Below, in pieces: positions 23,509 to 36,092 of a stretch of 64,000 nucleotides of DNA; positions within the stretch are counted from its first letter, which is position 1, and each line of letters opens with the position of its first letter. The notes under the pieces are model-generated. The model had not been told where the DNA came from. It saw nothing but the letters and a program-made list of their open reading frames with translations, and did no database searches. The stretch spans positions 620,001 to 684,000 of the forward strand of contig JAKLMB010000002.1 of assembly GCA_022813625.1 (NCBI GenBank), in the 5' to 3' direction. Origin of the DNA: Aaosphaeria pasadenensis (lineage: Eukaryota; Ascomycota; Dothideomycetes; Pleosporales). Both the position numbers and the translations under genes were made by a program.

Positions 23509-24507
23509 TCAAGAATTTCCAATCTTCCTCTGTACTTCGTCAAGGTCATCGATAGCCTCAGTGTCATCAACATAGAAAAGCAGACTTGGAGGCCTTGATT
23601 TAGCGTCGCCTTCGTCTTGGAACACAACGACCTTGGTTATGGTCTTGTTGCCAAGCTGTTCCTTATGCTGAGAGAGAAGGAAGGCTACACCCGCGCCATT
23701 TGGTGAACCCAAAATGGCTCTTCCTTCTCGTGTACTCATGTCGAATATAACTCCAGGCCACTTTTGCAAGACTTGATTGGTGCTTTCAAGGGCATGGGAG
23801 ATGATCGAGCAAGCGTTTTTGTTCTTGATACTATAACGGAAGACGTATCTTAGATTCCGGGGCTTCTTGAAATTCTGCCATTCTAGGAAGACGATATCGG
23901 ACCACGACTTGAGAGCTGGTAGAACAGTGACGGGTGGATTTCGCTTGGCTCCGCGGTACGCAGGGCTGAAGGATCCCCAGGCTACAATCACGCCATCTAT
24001 GGGATTCAATATCATATCGAAACGACCTCCCGTTATCTGTAAATGTGTTAGCTTGGTACTAATGAAGTGCTATAACGTCTCACAGGGTACGTTTTGCCGT
24101 CAATATCGTAGCTGAATTCGTGTTCCCAGACGGACGCGTAGTTGTTTCCGCCTTCTGACGCCTTTTTGTCCGATACATTGATGCCTTCAAGCGCCCTTTT
24201 GATAGGGACCGATTTCTCAAAGTCAAAACATTCCATGAAGTCCCCATAATTGTAGCCCCAGGTTTTCAGGTCACCTGCGCCATGTTAGCAAACCTATGGT
24301 CTTGCAATTCTCGTTGCAGCCACTTACTATAGTTGACAAAGGTGGATTGAACTGTGTCAGAAGGGGTTTCAAGCAGTGCACCTGCAATACTGTCCGTTCC
24401 ATGCATATGCTTTAATAACAGCGTTCCCTTACGAACAGCATGTTCGAAGGCAAGATCGTCTGCCGATGGAGCAAATCCTCCTTCTTGCAACTTTCTGTTG
24501 TCTGAGT
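23509..24507 (-). CDS. Conserved-looking fungal protein of unknown function, 5' end unresolved
   Basis: Three exons are well supported: 24328-24507, 24084-24274 and 23509-24036, joined by introns with consensus borders. They encode about 299 residues ending in DDLDEVQRKIGNS. I recognise no domain. The middle has FMECFDFEKSVP, WEHEFSYDIDGKTYP, ITGGRFDMILNP and GVIVAWGSFSPAYRG, a globular alpha/beta-looking composition with no signal peptide or membrane segment. No ATG opens the first exon, so at least one exon is missing upstream. An in-frame candidate ends at 24623 before a GTATGA donor but also lacks an ATG. An ATG further upstream, near 24830, could start it. The call is a hypothetical protein. 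Confidence 0.65.
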
Positions 24508-27500
24508 CTGATTGGTCCAATTGTCAGTACACAAGTACAGCTTTTGGTAGGGGTACGAGGAAGAGAGACGGGTTCCAAGCCCCCAAGGGCCATTTACTGA
24601 GTAAACATGGATTATTTCATACCATTCCTTCCAGTAGCTGAGCCGGCAGTGTTGTGCCGGGTATGGCTCCCGTGCGAACTAATGGTGACTGAATTTGCGT
24701 CTATAACGCTTGATCAAGTTTAAAATTTATATATCTTTGGCAAATGCTCTTGTGTGAGGAAAAATTGATAGACCAGCTGTTGCGTATAGATTGTCGAATT
24801 GCTTGAATTAACAGTCTCGTCCATGAGATACATGGTTTTTAAATGGTGATGATGTCGAATATCTTCAGTAGATAACAATGATCTAAAATTCCTTTGTCAC
24901 TGTTGTTGCGTAGTCTTCTTGAGAGACTAAGCATCGTGATGGTATAGAAGCGAGAACCTTGGAAAACACAAAGGTTCATTCACCATGAAACGCAACCCTC
25001 AATTTCAACTACTTGTGAAGAATACAGGGATGCAGACTCGTCAAGATATTCGTTGTCAAATGCTTGGTGAAGGTGGTTGAGATGCACGAAAAAGGGACGC
25101 CATCCGATTGGACGCCCCAACCTCATTGTGCCTACATCTCACCCGATCTTTATTACGATTCTGCACGTTCCGATCTTTCTGTCCAGATAAAGGTTTCTCT
25201 AGGCCTCTTTGCGTTTGTTCTTTGCACATGAAACATACAGTGGAGACAATGGGGGTGGTTGTACCCGCTGCGCATATCGCATGGATAAATGGAAGCTCCA
25301 CTACACTGGCCGCGCATTGGCACAAGCACGCAGTATATACTCGCCAGATATTCAAAGGCAATTGAAATTGAATGAAATAGTCTAATGATAAAATTTAAAG
25401 AGAAAACATGCATGTTAATTGTGATTTCCCAACTATGGGTTTTCCATATTGTGTAAGAGTAATTATTTCATATCTGGGCGTATTTGAGTAATGGGCTCAA
25501 GCAATGTGCACAGTGTTTTAGAATCGCACCATTCCTTATTGTAATGCGATTTAAATTAACATGATGTGTGATGTATCAAGGGTCCGGATCGTTCTCACAC
25601 CTATTCGCAACATCTTTGACTGACTTAACATGTGTCCTGATCATGTCGAAAATTCCTAAGTGCGACAGCAATAAGGAGCATGAAGCCCAGAAAACCAGTT
25701 GATGCAATGTCATCGAAATTATTCGTCAAAATAGCATGGAGGGTGAATCTTCCCCGGGCTAAAACTCGTCATCTGTCATGATTGTCAATCCACGTTGGGG
25801 CATCGCTCCTGGAGATGTCAATTGATACACCAACGAATGTGGTTGCCCAATTGGTCATATACCCTGTTTTATAGTGCTAATATCAATGCAGTTACATCTT
25901 TTCCAGGCATGAGTCCGAACCTCCCTGCCATCTCACGATTTCTGAAAGCTTTGTTAAACACCGGGGTGAGACATGTGCACTAGCCAAATGAATTCCCCAT
26001 ACTGGAACCGAAATTTCCATCTTACTCATGAATTCAACTATGATTGCCCGTGGGAAAGCTTTGAGTAACCTGCGCGGCCAGGTTGGTGCGCGATGTCAAT
26101 GTGGCAGTCTTGATTTGATGAGGTTTGACCGTCTTCACTGCGTTGCCTCGAACAGTAGAACCACTTGAATAATATGACAGATCGAAAAGATTAATGAGTC
26201 TATCAAGATTGTTTCATATCAATGTTGCACAGCAACACAATTAACCATGACTTTTACAGCGGCATAAGTATGATGGATGAAGACAGGTCACGTGTAAGTT
26301 GAAAATGCTAGGATGATCTCGAGAGAAGGCTACGATTAAAGCTGCCCATCTGCTCTATCTTCTTAATTATTAAATATTGTACCTGTGATTTACCTTCATA
26401 TACAGGCGTCTACACGCAACAGTAAGTACATTCAATCATGTACGCAGATACACAAAAAACATTGCTACATTCCTTAAATTCATGTCATCTGGGGTCTGCG
26501 CGGTGCCATACATAATCAAGCACCACCAAGCCAGCCATGGTTTCAGCGACTTTACAATGGATGTTAGAATGGGTCAAGAGTGCTAACAATAAATAACTGA
26601 GCACATTCGACCTAGCCCCGTTCGTCATATTGTTAAAAACAACGTTGCGTGAGAGAGAGCTCTAATAGCATCATTTAATGTAGTTAACGTTACGTAGACG
26701 GAAAGGTAGACGGGAAGTGCCGTATGCATGTGTTGAACAGCAACCATTAAGGCAGAGTTTATACTTACTGCATACAATTTTTCCCTCAAGCGTCTTTGAC
26801 CTCCTTGTACCATGTAGAGTTGTAAGTTCAGATTCTTTTAACTGGAATACTCTATGGCATCAAATATGTTCAGCTTGTGAAAGATGACAGAATAGGCTCT
26901 ATTTTGGTCACGTTGAAATTGACTTTCATGGCCAGTTGGGTTCACAGCCAATCACAAATATTAGCTTTGAGCTACTATATTCTAAGTCTAAGCTGTGCAA
27001 AGGAGGTAAGATCACGTGCTCTAACTATTAGGGGTAGGTGGATGCGCCATACCTGTGGTGGGCAACTGTTGCGCGGGTAGACACGATACTTTGGTAGGGG
27101 TACGGTGAGATTTTCACCAGGAGATGAGATAGTAGTGTGATAACCGATATTGTAACTTAAAGAATGAAATCACTTAGCTCTTCGCAGCGAACTTACGTAG
27201 TTACACATCCTAGGCTCCCTGAAAGCTGAATTTCAGATTGGCCAATCTTTATTCATCCGTGGAAGTTGATCGTTCCTACATGGATTTGTGATGAGTGGCA
27301 GAATCTTTCTTTGTGGTACATATACATGTTTCAATTATAGCGACACACAACCATTAGTATGTCGCGAATATGATATGACACATGTAATATTTGTGTTTGG
27401 GACTTAAGATCGGAGGTGAGAGCACAAATCTCCACAGATCTTCATACTAGAAATTGTGAGGAGTAATGTGCAAGACAAGGAATTGGTAATAGATTATCTA

Positions 27501-27659
27501 GGAAATAGGTCTCGCGTCTGAGTTGGAAAGCGTGGGCTTGCTAATGGATCAAAGTTTCGGCACCGACCTTCCGCATTGGAAAGTGGAGATCGGGTCAGCA
27601 TCCAATCTGAGAAAGAAGCTATCAGTGTAAGGCATAATCCTGTCAGCACTGAATGAACT

Positions 27660-27880
27660 ACTTGTGAATGGGGAAAGATACGAACTGCACAGTAGCTGGA
27701 AGCTGGTTACTGAAGCACGTGATATATGCACCCATAACTCCTGTCCTTGAGCTACTACCTCGTGCTCGTAGCTAATCCGAACAGAAGGCTGTCACTTCGA
27801 AGTCGTGCGTGTATCTTAACCCGTCGCACGATGCTGTTGCGAGACTATAATACGGGATTGCCGAACTAACACCATCTGTG
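27660..27880 (+). repeat. Diverged interspersed repeat, copy 2
   Basis: This partners the copy at about 19115-19300; see that entry for the shared blocks. An additional exact 18-mer, AAGACAAGGAATTGGTAA, occurs at 27472-27489 and 19358-19375 but on the opposite side of the aligned block, so the arrangement is not simply colinear. Confidence 0.35.
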
Positions 27881-28462
27881 GTCCTTCGTCCCTGATAAAC
27901 GGCCTCGCCGACCTCTCCGTCTTACAGCCTTGCGCAAAGAATTGAAAAATCACGGGAGCTTATCGTTGCTTGTTGGAAAGAAATCCTGCAATATCAGCAG
28001 CTAAGCGCAGGACGCTGATGGAAAACAGGCGAAGGAACTCATCCCACTGCGTCGCTTAAGTGCGGGTTATGGAAGGGAAGAGGAGAGAGTCGGGAGGGGA
28101 AGCGGTTGTTGGGCCACGACTTCACGAGGAACAAACGTCCAGAACGTTGTTCTACAAGGGTAACGGGCAATCTGACCACCATGTCCAAAGTCATAAGTGT
28201 CAGCATGGCGAGATGAAGAAGTGATTATCCAGTCATGAGCGGCATTAAATCACATGAGCCAAGCCAATCTAACCGTAACGAGCAATACGGGCGAATCCTT
28301 TCATTGCAATCCTCACCCGACTGGCTGTTGATCTTTGGTATCTGCGCGTATCGAGATTATTGAAAATACAAGGGATGATGATACAGTACCTAGCCCTAGT
28401 TCACATCATAATTAGTCCTAGTCCATAGGCTGAAGACGGAGGAAAGAAAGATACGAACTCCA

Positions 28463-28494
28463 GGTGGAGGTGGGGGGGACTTGGGGAGGGGGGA
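28463..28494 (+). other. G-run cluster, possible G-quadruplex
   Basis: Runs of 7, 4 and 6 guanines are separated by ACTT and A. Splitting the first run gives four G-tracts of at least three with short loops, which satisfies the usual G-quadruplex rule. It lies in the gene desert about 1.3 kb upstream of the peptide transporter. Any function is unknown. Confidence 0.45.
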
Positions 28495-29780
28495 TTTACA
28501 TACAAAATACGAGTACGATAGGGTTTAGAGGGCGGGATCACCAGAATTATTGGGCCATTGGGGTTCAATTAGTCCATGTCAGGATACCTACTCGTCAACA
28601 ATGTGACAGGACTCACAAGAGGTGACAAGGTATGTAACTCTGACTATCTCGTAACTCTTAGTTCCGAGGCCCAGACAAGCCAATACAAAGACAAGCTAGG
28701 ACCGAGCTAAGCCATAAGGCTTCTGCAAAAGCTTCTATGTGCACACTTGGTCCGCTCCATTACCCCACACTCCGACTACCTCGTACATGCGCGCATGCTT
28801 TGATACGGCATTATTGACATGGACATGGGCATGCGCATCTGCTGATATGTCGGTTACAAGAGGGCGGGTGTTGTTTTCTGTTGGATGGCGGCCTCTCATC
28901 ACTTGTTTGGGTCGATTCCCGCAGCCAACTGTCGCGATAGCCTACGCCGCTGATATCAACCTTTAGATGATCAGAAGCTGCCTCGACCAATCGCTAAGCC
29001 TGATCTTCATTTGCTTTATCACCCACCTCTTTGTGCATACTGCTGTAAAAATGACGATAACCACCTTGACAATATCGCAACAAGAAGGGCGCGCATCGCA
29101 GAGTTCGACTGAGTTTCGTCAGACAAGGAGGAAGAGGCGATTTACAGATGCCATCCGAGCGGATTCCAGGCGGTCGGGAAGCAAAGCGTGTAATGTGCAG
29201 GCATTGCTGGTCAGACACAGCAGCAGGTACAGCTAACTGCGTGGGACGGTCAAGGAGGAGTCCTTCGTGGGAATCTTGCGAATCACTCTATCGCACGGAA
29301 TCCTGGATATGTCCAATGGGAGCATACGGCCCCCCAAAGTGTCGGTCGTGCTACAGTGTAGAGGGCGGCAAACGGGAAGCGATTGTATACTACTGGACTG
29401 GTAGTTTGTCAGGATCGGAATGACAAGAGTGCTATCAGAACGATACAATGCCATATGGAGTACCTAGTGGCAGCCTGAACGCCGCACTTCCTATCCAACT
29501 GCCGAATAAGGGCAAGCTCAGGCAAACTCAAAGGGCAAGCTCACGACCGTTTTGCCGTTACGTGCTCTGGCGTTCACTTCCCAATTAGGATGGTTACATT
29601 ATCAGCACGCCACGCCCTTCCGCCAAGACGTCTGTATATTGCTTCTCCTCAAATGCCAAAACCCGCCCAGGATCCTCCTCTCCTCTTCTCTTCGTGCAAC
29701 TCTTCAATTTTCTTTTCACGCCAATTCCTGGGCTGTTTCTTGTTTCTGAGACGGAAAAACAAGCAGCACGCACGCCCATC

Positions 29781-31909
29781 ATGCCTGTTGGCGAGGACTC
29801 TGTCATTGTAAGTGATTGTTGCTTTTATCATTGCTTGCTTGCTTGGTGTCACGCCCTGGCTGGCTTCACCATAGCTACCCCTCCCTTCCTTTACCACTTC
29901 AAATTCTGACATTTCAATTAGCAAGCCACGACCCTGGATCCGGCCTTCACGGACGGTTCTGGGGATCCTGAGCGAAAGAATCCAGCGGCACATACCACTT
30001 CGCCGCCAACCTACCTCCTCTCTGAGGGTAAAGCTACTCTGCAAGAGAGCTACCTTGCTCCCGAAAGGGATGACTTCCCCACGGAGGAGGAGATGCGTAC
30101 CCTCCCGCACGTGCCACAGAAGATCCCATGGAAGATTTTCACGATTGCGTTCGTTGAATTGTGTGAGCGCATGTCCTACTACGGTACCATTGTCGTCTAC
30201 TCCAACTTCATCGCCAAACCTGCACCCACCCCGACTGGAGCAGCGCTTGATCCTAGTTCCGATGAAGCCCAGCCTGGCGCCCTAGGCCTAGGCAAACAAG
30301 TGGCCTTCTCTCTCACTACCTTCAACTCCTTCTGGGTCTATGTCTGTCCACTCTTTGGAGCTTGGATTGCTGATTCCTACCTTGGACGTTACAAGACAAT
30401 TTTCTACTCAGTCCTCATTGCCGAAATTGGTCACACTATTCTTGTCGCCTCCTCTGCACCTCATGTACTTGACAAACCAAACACAGCGCTTGGCGTCTTC
30501 ATCGTCGGTCTCCTCATCACCGGATTTGGTACTGGAACATTCAAACCTAATATTTCTCCATTGATCATGGACCAAATTCCACAGGAGCCACTCCGCGTCG
30601 AGGAACAGAATGGACAACGCGTTATTGTTGATCCAGCCGTCACTGCAACTCGCGTGTACAATTGGTTCTACTGGTTCATTAACTGGGGCGCACTTGCTGG
30701 CCAGCTCGGAATGGTCTTCGCTGAACGTTATGTCGGTTTCTATCTCGCATTCCTCATTCCTCTTCTCTTCTTCATGCTCGCCATTCCTGTCTTGGTCTAC
30801 TGCAAAAAGGTGTATCGTCTGCAACCTGCCAGCGGCAGCGTGCTAGGTCCGGCTTTCAAGCTACTCATCAAGGCTCTCGGACTAGGAGTGACCGCCAATC
30901 CTATGCAAACAATCCGCAATTGGAGGAACGGCGATGGATGGGAGCGCATCAAGCCATCCGCACTCGGTGCAAACAAGCCCTCTTGGTACAACTTTGATGA
31001 CGCGTGGGTTGACGAAGTCCGACGTGGCTTCGGTGCCTGTGGTGTGTTCGTCTGGGTGCCCATCTACTGGCTCGCATACCGACAAATGGACAACAATCTC
31101 ACACAGATGTGCTCTACCATGGCTCTCCATGGCACTCCCAACGATCTCCTCCAGAACATGGACCCAATCACACTCATTGTTCTTGTCCCAAGTAAGTAAA
31201 ATCATCACTCCTGATCTCGGACGAGAACTAACGCCTTCCAGTCTTCGATCTATACATCTACCCATGGATGCGCAGGAAGAAGATCAACTTCACCCCCATC
31301 AAGAAGATCTGCGCCGGCTTCATCTTCGGCGCCCTCGCCATGCTCTGGGCCGCCGTCCTCCAACACTACGTGTAAGTCTTACCCGTCTTCTTAGAAGCCA
31401 GCAACCGAACACTGACACCCCCATCCAGCTACAAAACCTCCGGCTACTACGACACCCACGACCCCGACTACAAATCCCCGATCAATGTCTGGGCCGTGAC
31501 AGGCGTCTACGTCCTAGTCGCCATCTCCGAGATCTTCGCCTCCGTGACGACCCTCGAATACGCGTACACCAAGGCCCCCAAGAACATGCGATCCCTCGTC
31601 ATGGGCGTCCAATGCTTCACGACCGCTTTCTCCGCCGCCCTCGCGCAGGCCTTCACGCCCCTCACCAACGACCCGCACCTCGTGTGGAACTACGCCAGCG
31701 TCGCCATCATCGCGTTCGCCACGGGCGTGCTGTTCTATATCGCCTACTACCGGACCGACCAGGAGGAGCAGAAACTCAACTTGCTCCCCACCGGACACTT
31801 TGGCACAAAGGAGCAGGCGGCAGATGTTGAGAAGAGGCTCAGTGTCAGCGCGGAGCGACGGGCTAGCGCTACTGCTGCTCCTACTACGATTGATGAGAAG
31901 ACGGCTTAG
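29781..31909 (+). CDS. Proton-coupled di/tripeptide transporter, PTR2/POT family
   Basis: Exons 29781-29807, 29922-31191, 31242-31371 and 31429-31909 encode 635 residues. The first exon has only nine codons (MPVGEDSVI). A hydrophilic N-terminal tail precedes the first membrane segment, which carries the POT proton-coupling motif ExxER in FVELCERMSYYG. Further family signatures are FGTGTFKPNISPLIMDQ, YNWFYWFINWGALAGQ, FVWVPIYWLAYRQM and the NMRSLVMGVQCFTTAFSAAL segment. About 12 membrane spans are visible. It imports small peptides at the plasma membrane and supplies nitrogen. The C-terminal tail is Ser/Ala/Thr-rich and probably cytosolic. Confidence 0.95.
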
Positions 31910-32432
31910 ATTGTCACGGCTACACAGTTGGTTCGCTTTTGTAAAATTGAGGACAAATGGTGTACTGTAACTACTCTGGCTGAAAGAATCGACGGGGGTT
32001 TATGATTAATCCTATCCAATGGATCGCTACGTATTCGGAGCTGTATCTTGTTACTCTCTGGTATGGGCGTATCTAATACTAGTCTAATAACAATTCAACA
32101 TTCACTTTGCATTAAAAATGGAATCATGCTCTGATATTTTTCTTGGTGATCGAGTGGTACATTCACGTGATGATGATACCTCGTCTATACATTGCCAATA
32201 CGTGTTGCAACGCTCAACGGTGACCTCTACTATGATACAGGTTAATGACATGCAAAAGGAACTCCCCCAAAGTTTAATTGCGAGTAGGTTTCATTTTTTA
32301 CTTTAGTTGTGAATATAAAGCCCCTTCCTCTCTCTCTCTCTACTCCACAGAATATATCTTACACATCCCACAAACCCTCTTCCAAATTGTACTTTGCCCT
32401 ATATATCGCCCACCAGCCGTCAACTAAAAAGT
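31910..32432. other. Convergent 3' spacer between PTR2 and the Helo-like N-domain gene
   Basis: No gene is seen. It includes a (CT)n run near 32326-32341. Confidence 0.6.
32326..32341 (+). repeat. CT dinucleotide microsatellite
   Basis: A short run of CT dinucleotides lies in the 3' spacer between convergent genes. Confidence 0.7.
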
Positions 32433-34776
32433 CTAACCACCGTCCACCATCCCCAACGGCTTGACATATTGTTTCCAGATCTCCAGGAAATCCGTCCGGT
32501 CCTTCTTACTCTGGAACTTGATCTCCAGCTCCGAGTAGCCGAAGCGATTCAAGTTCGCCGCCTTGGACGGTTTACCCCCGAAGACTGATAGCGACTTCAC
32601 CGACATCGCCGACGATGACGACACTCCCGTGTCTGTTCGCCTTATCATTGGAACCGCGGAGGTTCTGCGAATGGCGATGGCATTGGACTGTGCCGCTGAT
32701 GAGGATGGTGATGATGCGTCATTGCTACTGCTTATCCTCCTCTTGAAGATCTTGTCGCGGTTCCATTTCCCTGGCTCCTTCGATACGACGAGGACGAGTT
32801 TATCGCTGACCTTCTTGTACACCGCGTCGTCGAGCCATTGGAAGATATAGTGCGGTTCCTCGACCCAGTGGCCTTTTGCCTCCGGCGACACGGCGGAGGT
32901 GTAGAACAGGAGGATGAGGACGTCTGCGGACACGGGGCCATTGATGGCGTCGAGGTCCTCGGTACGGCGCCAGAGGCGGACGTTCTTCATCCGACATTCT
33001 GGAGTGTTTTTGTCGGAGGAGATGGTGATGACGGGGCGGTCGTAGAGGAGCTCCGCGTCGTCTTTGCCGTTGTTGGTGTATAGGAGTGTTTGGAATGGGT
33101 GGGAGGACTCCGGGGTAGGGAACGTGTATTTGACGTCTGTGCAGCGTTTGTCCAGGTGCCCGTAGCTGGAGCGAGGGAAGTTGATGCAGGTTTGGCCACT
33201 GTCAGGGGAGCTGGTGGTTAGTGGGATGCTGGGCCCCGTCGCAGGGAAGCTTTGGGTTATGAAGACTTTGACTTCTTTGCCCGATCGGAAGACGGCGCGG
33301 ATGGAGAGGCCTGCGTCTTCGTTGTAGCGCCAGTGGAGGTCGCATTGTTTGCGCTCCACGCCCTTCGAAGAGGTCCGCTCGACGTCTACTTTGCGGCCGA
33401 GTTTCGTCCAGGTTAGAGCGCCTTCACCTAGGGCCATAGTTGCGAGTGAGGCATTGGAGAGGCGGTGGTGGAGGGCTGGGTTTTCCGGCGTGGTTCCTGG
33501 TGTAGATATCGCTAGGCCATTATTGTGGCTGTCCGGGCTCTGGTTGGCCTCAGAGCCGATGGATGAAATTGAGAAGAGTCGACTACTGGCATTTGAATGC
33601 ACTGTAGATACGGATAGTGCTCGATTCATGTCGTTCGCGCCATTGTTGTTCCAGTCGATGGGGTGAAAATAGTTTGCAGGTATTTGCGGACTTCCTGTTG
33701 GAGAGGTTGTTAAGGAGGCTGTTGGACTGTGTTGCATGGCCGTATTCAAGCTTGATAGGCTAGATTCTCTGAACCGTGAAAAGTCTCCTGAATGGTCTGT
33801 GTCTAGTGTGTATGTTCGCTGTGGAACTTGCGGCATTGCCTTGACCTCTTTTCGTATGGCGTCATTTGGCGACAGACTGTTGCGTGTCTTCTCAATGGCG
33901 ACCCGTTTAGCACGATTTTCTTCAATCAGTATGGCATCTTCTAATTCCCGCCTAAGGTGGTAGAGAACTGCGGCGGTTTCTGTGTCGCCGCTCGGAGCTA
34001 TTGCTGGCGTGTTCCCCAGTGAAAGTGGCCGGGACACGAGATCGTTCTCTCGTACTATTCTATCATCTTCACTCTTGAGCCAGCGATTAAACACTAGCCA
34101 GTCTTTATAGAGTTGATCTGCTTCTGAGGGTGGAGGTAGTGCATTGGGCGTAGCACGAGAACTGCTAGCAAAAGCATTACTGGAGTACATTTGACCGCCG
34201 AAACTCATTGCGCGGAACGGTGCCGAGTCAAGAAGACGCTGTGTTTGCTTTGTGGCCTCCAGGTGGAGTCGACTATTGATAATCAGCTGGGCACGTAGGT
34301 ATAGACCATGATGGTTGTCTTACAGTTGTAAGAAACTGATGCACATTTGGGTTGCTTGGTAGTGTCCAGAGAGCTGCTTCCTGAGACCATCGATTTCCTT
34401 CTCTTTGCCGATATACTTGATAGTATAAACGAACTTCTTGGGGGTCATCTTCTTGTTGTCGACTAGATGGGTGGCGTATCCTTTGAGTGTCTTGTCGCAT
34501 TTCTCCAGCGTTTCCTTGAAGTCAAGATAAGGAAACGGAAGCGGTTTGCCGTACTCCTTCATGAGCTCATCAAGCTGGACGAGACACTCGTGGAAGTTTG
34601 AGAACTCCCGAACGAGTGCCTCGACCTGAGCCTCGGAATTGTCGTTTGCATCTATCACACGTTAATGATGTTTTTAGGTGTCGATGATGCAACCTCATAC
34701 CCTTGAAGGCAACATAGATGCGCGTAGAGAACTCTACGAGCTTGACGATATCAGACGGACTGACTCCAAACGACAT
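32433..34776 (-). CDS. Protein with fungal STAND-type (Helo-like) N-terminal domain
   Basis: Exons 34701-34776, 34324-34651 and 32433-34272 encode 747 residues. The start MSFGVSPSDIVKLVEFSTRI and the helical stretch up to about residue 140 (CLVQLDELMKEYG, KPLPFPYLDFKETLEKCDK) resemble the Helo_like_N domain found at the front of fungal STAND/NLR-like receptors. No NACHT or NB-ARC P-loop and no repeat domain follow. Instead there is a serine/threonine-rich disordered middle, then a structured region with WTKLGRKVDVERT, DVKYTFPTPESSHPF and LLYDRPVITISS, and an extreme C-terminus (ELEIKFQSKKDRTDFLEIW) reminiscent of a PH-like fold. It is probably an intracellular signalling or scaffold protein. 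It is divergent from the phosphate transporter. The domain assignment is from recall and moderately sure. Confidence 0.8.
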
Positions 34777-36092
34777 GCCTGGCACACTCGGCCGCGCTCA
34801 GGGCGCAGAAAATTGGTGGGAAACTTCAGCCCATGCATCAGTGACAGCAAAACACACGATACGGCGTTGCTGTCAGATGAAAGGGACATCAGACCGGGGA
34901 GGACGCTGTAAATATGAGCGACGGGAAGGGGTGGGCGAACGCAAGGCACCTGCCCGGCCCAGATGCCAGGGTGGACAAGTCAGGGCGCGCAAGTGTTGGA
35001 TGGCTTAGCTGGTTAGCAGGTGTAGATTACGGGCAGAAGTGAGTTTACAGTGGTTTCTTAATCCGATTAGGCATTTCCCTGGCCCTTCCCGATGGTTTCA
35101 TAGATGTACCATACGGCTGTATCCACACATATTCACGGCTCGAGGCGCTCCGTTGGTGCATCATCTAGGATAGAAGTGGTATTTTTAGTGGAAGAAATGA
35201 TTCAATACCTAGAAATAAGGCAGATGGACAAGAAATACTTCGAACAAGCCAGTCGCGCCGTGATTGCTTGCGCGTTGTGGCGTCAAATTAGACATGTCCC
35301 TAAACCCCCTACGAAACATGTGACCTTTTGGTGTTGAGCAATGACAACCACGGATTCAGCACGTGGGGCTCGGAACGACAACTCACTCCACAAACCTCCA
35401 CGCCCACGCTCGTGCCCACAACACCGCCATCAACAGACATCCTGGATCATCGTCCCATCAGAATGGTCATTCGAGTACCTGTCGGACTCCTCATGGTATT
35501 CTCATCATCCTTTGGGAGGGGGCTGTGATGTTCCTCCACGAATTGCTTGCGCGAACCAGGTCGTACATCGCCATCTAGAATATGTGCCAATCTTTGCCTT
35601 CTGACGCACTTTCTATCACGATTCAATAATAGCCAAAATACAATACATTACTGACTATTGTACGAACCTAATCGAGTCACCGACCGAGTACAAGGCAACC
35701 AGAGCACAGTTAGCTTCCGCAGCCATGCATCGCATTCCCTCGCTTCCAGGCCTCTTTCAACAGCAGTATCGAACACGAGCCCTTGATTCTCTGCCAAATG
35801 GCTCACCGGTGGTGGCTTCCAATCCCGAAATGAGCGTGTGGCTGGGGCAGGGCACTTCGACTGCCTCGCCTTGAATTCCCCGTTCCATCATAGTGGTTGC
35901 TGTCACAAATTATGTCTGCGCCCACTTGGGATCAGTTATTGTGGCCCGCAATGGGCTGCTCTACATCTCCTGAGAAGCATAACACAAGTTCCTCTCCCAT
36001 CAGATTGCTTTAACATTGACAAACCCTTTCGTCTTGTGCGCGTGCATAGCTTTTGCTTTGACTTTGCTGCGACTGATCAACATACGACCAAT
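34777..36092. other. Divergent promoter region between the Helo-like gene and the phosphate transporter
   Basis: These 1.3 kb carry no supportable gene; several short frames around 35328-35604 are overlapping and featureless. It presumably carries both promoters. Confidence 0.55.

Larger units (their letters stand above)
24625..29780. other. Gene desert of about 5 kb
   Basis: Between the hypothetical gene and the peptide transporter I see no credible coding region on either strand; possible missing 5' exons of the hypothetical gene would lie at its left edge. Much of it (about 25.4-27.4 kb) is AT-rich, with stops in every frame. It contains a diverged repeat copy near 27660-27880 and a G-run cluster near 28463-28494. 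The right end is the peptide-transporter promoter. The composition would fit degraded transposon or RIP-affected DNA, but I recognise no element ends. Confidence 0.5.
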
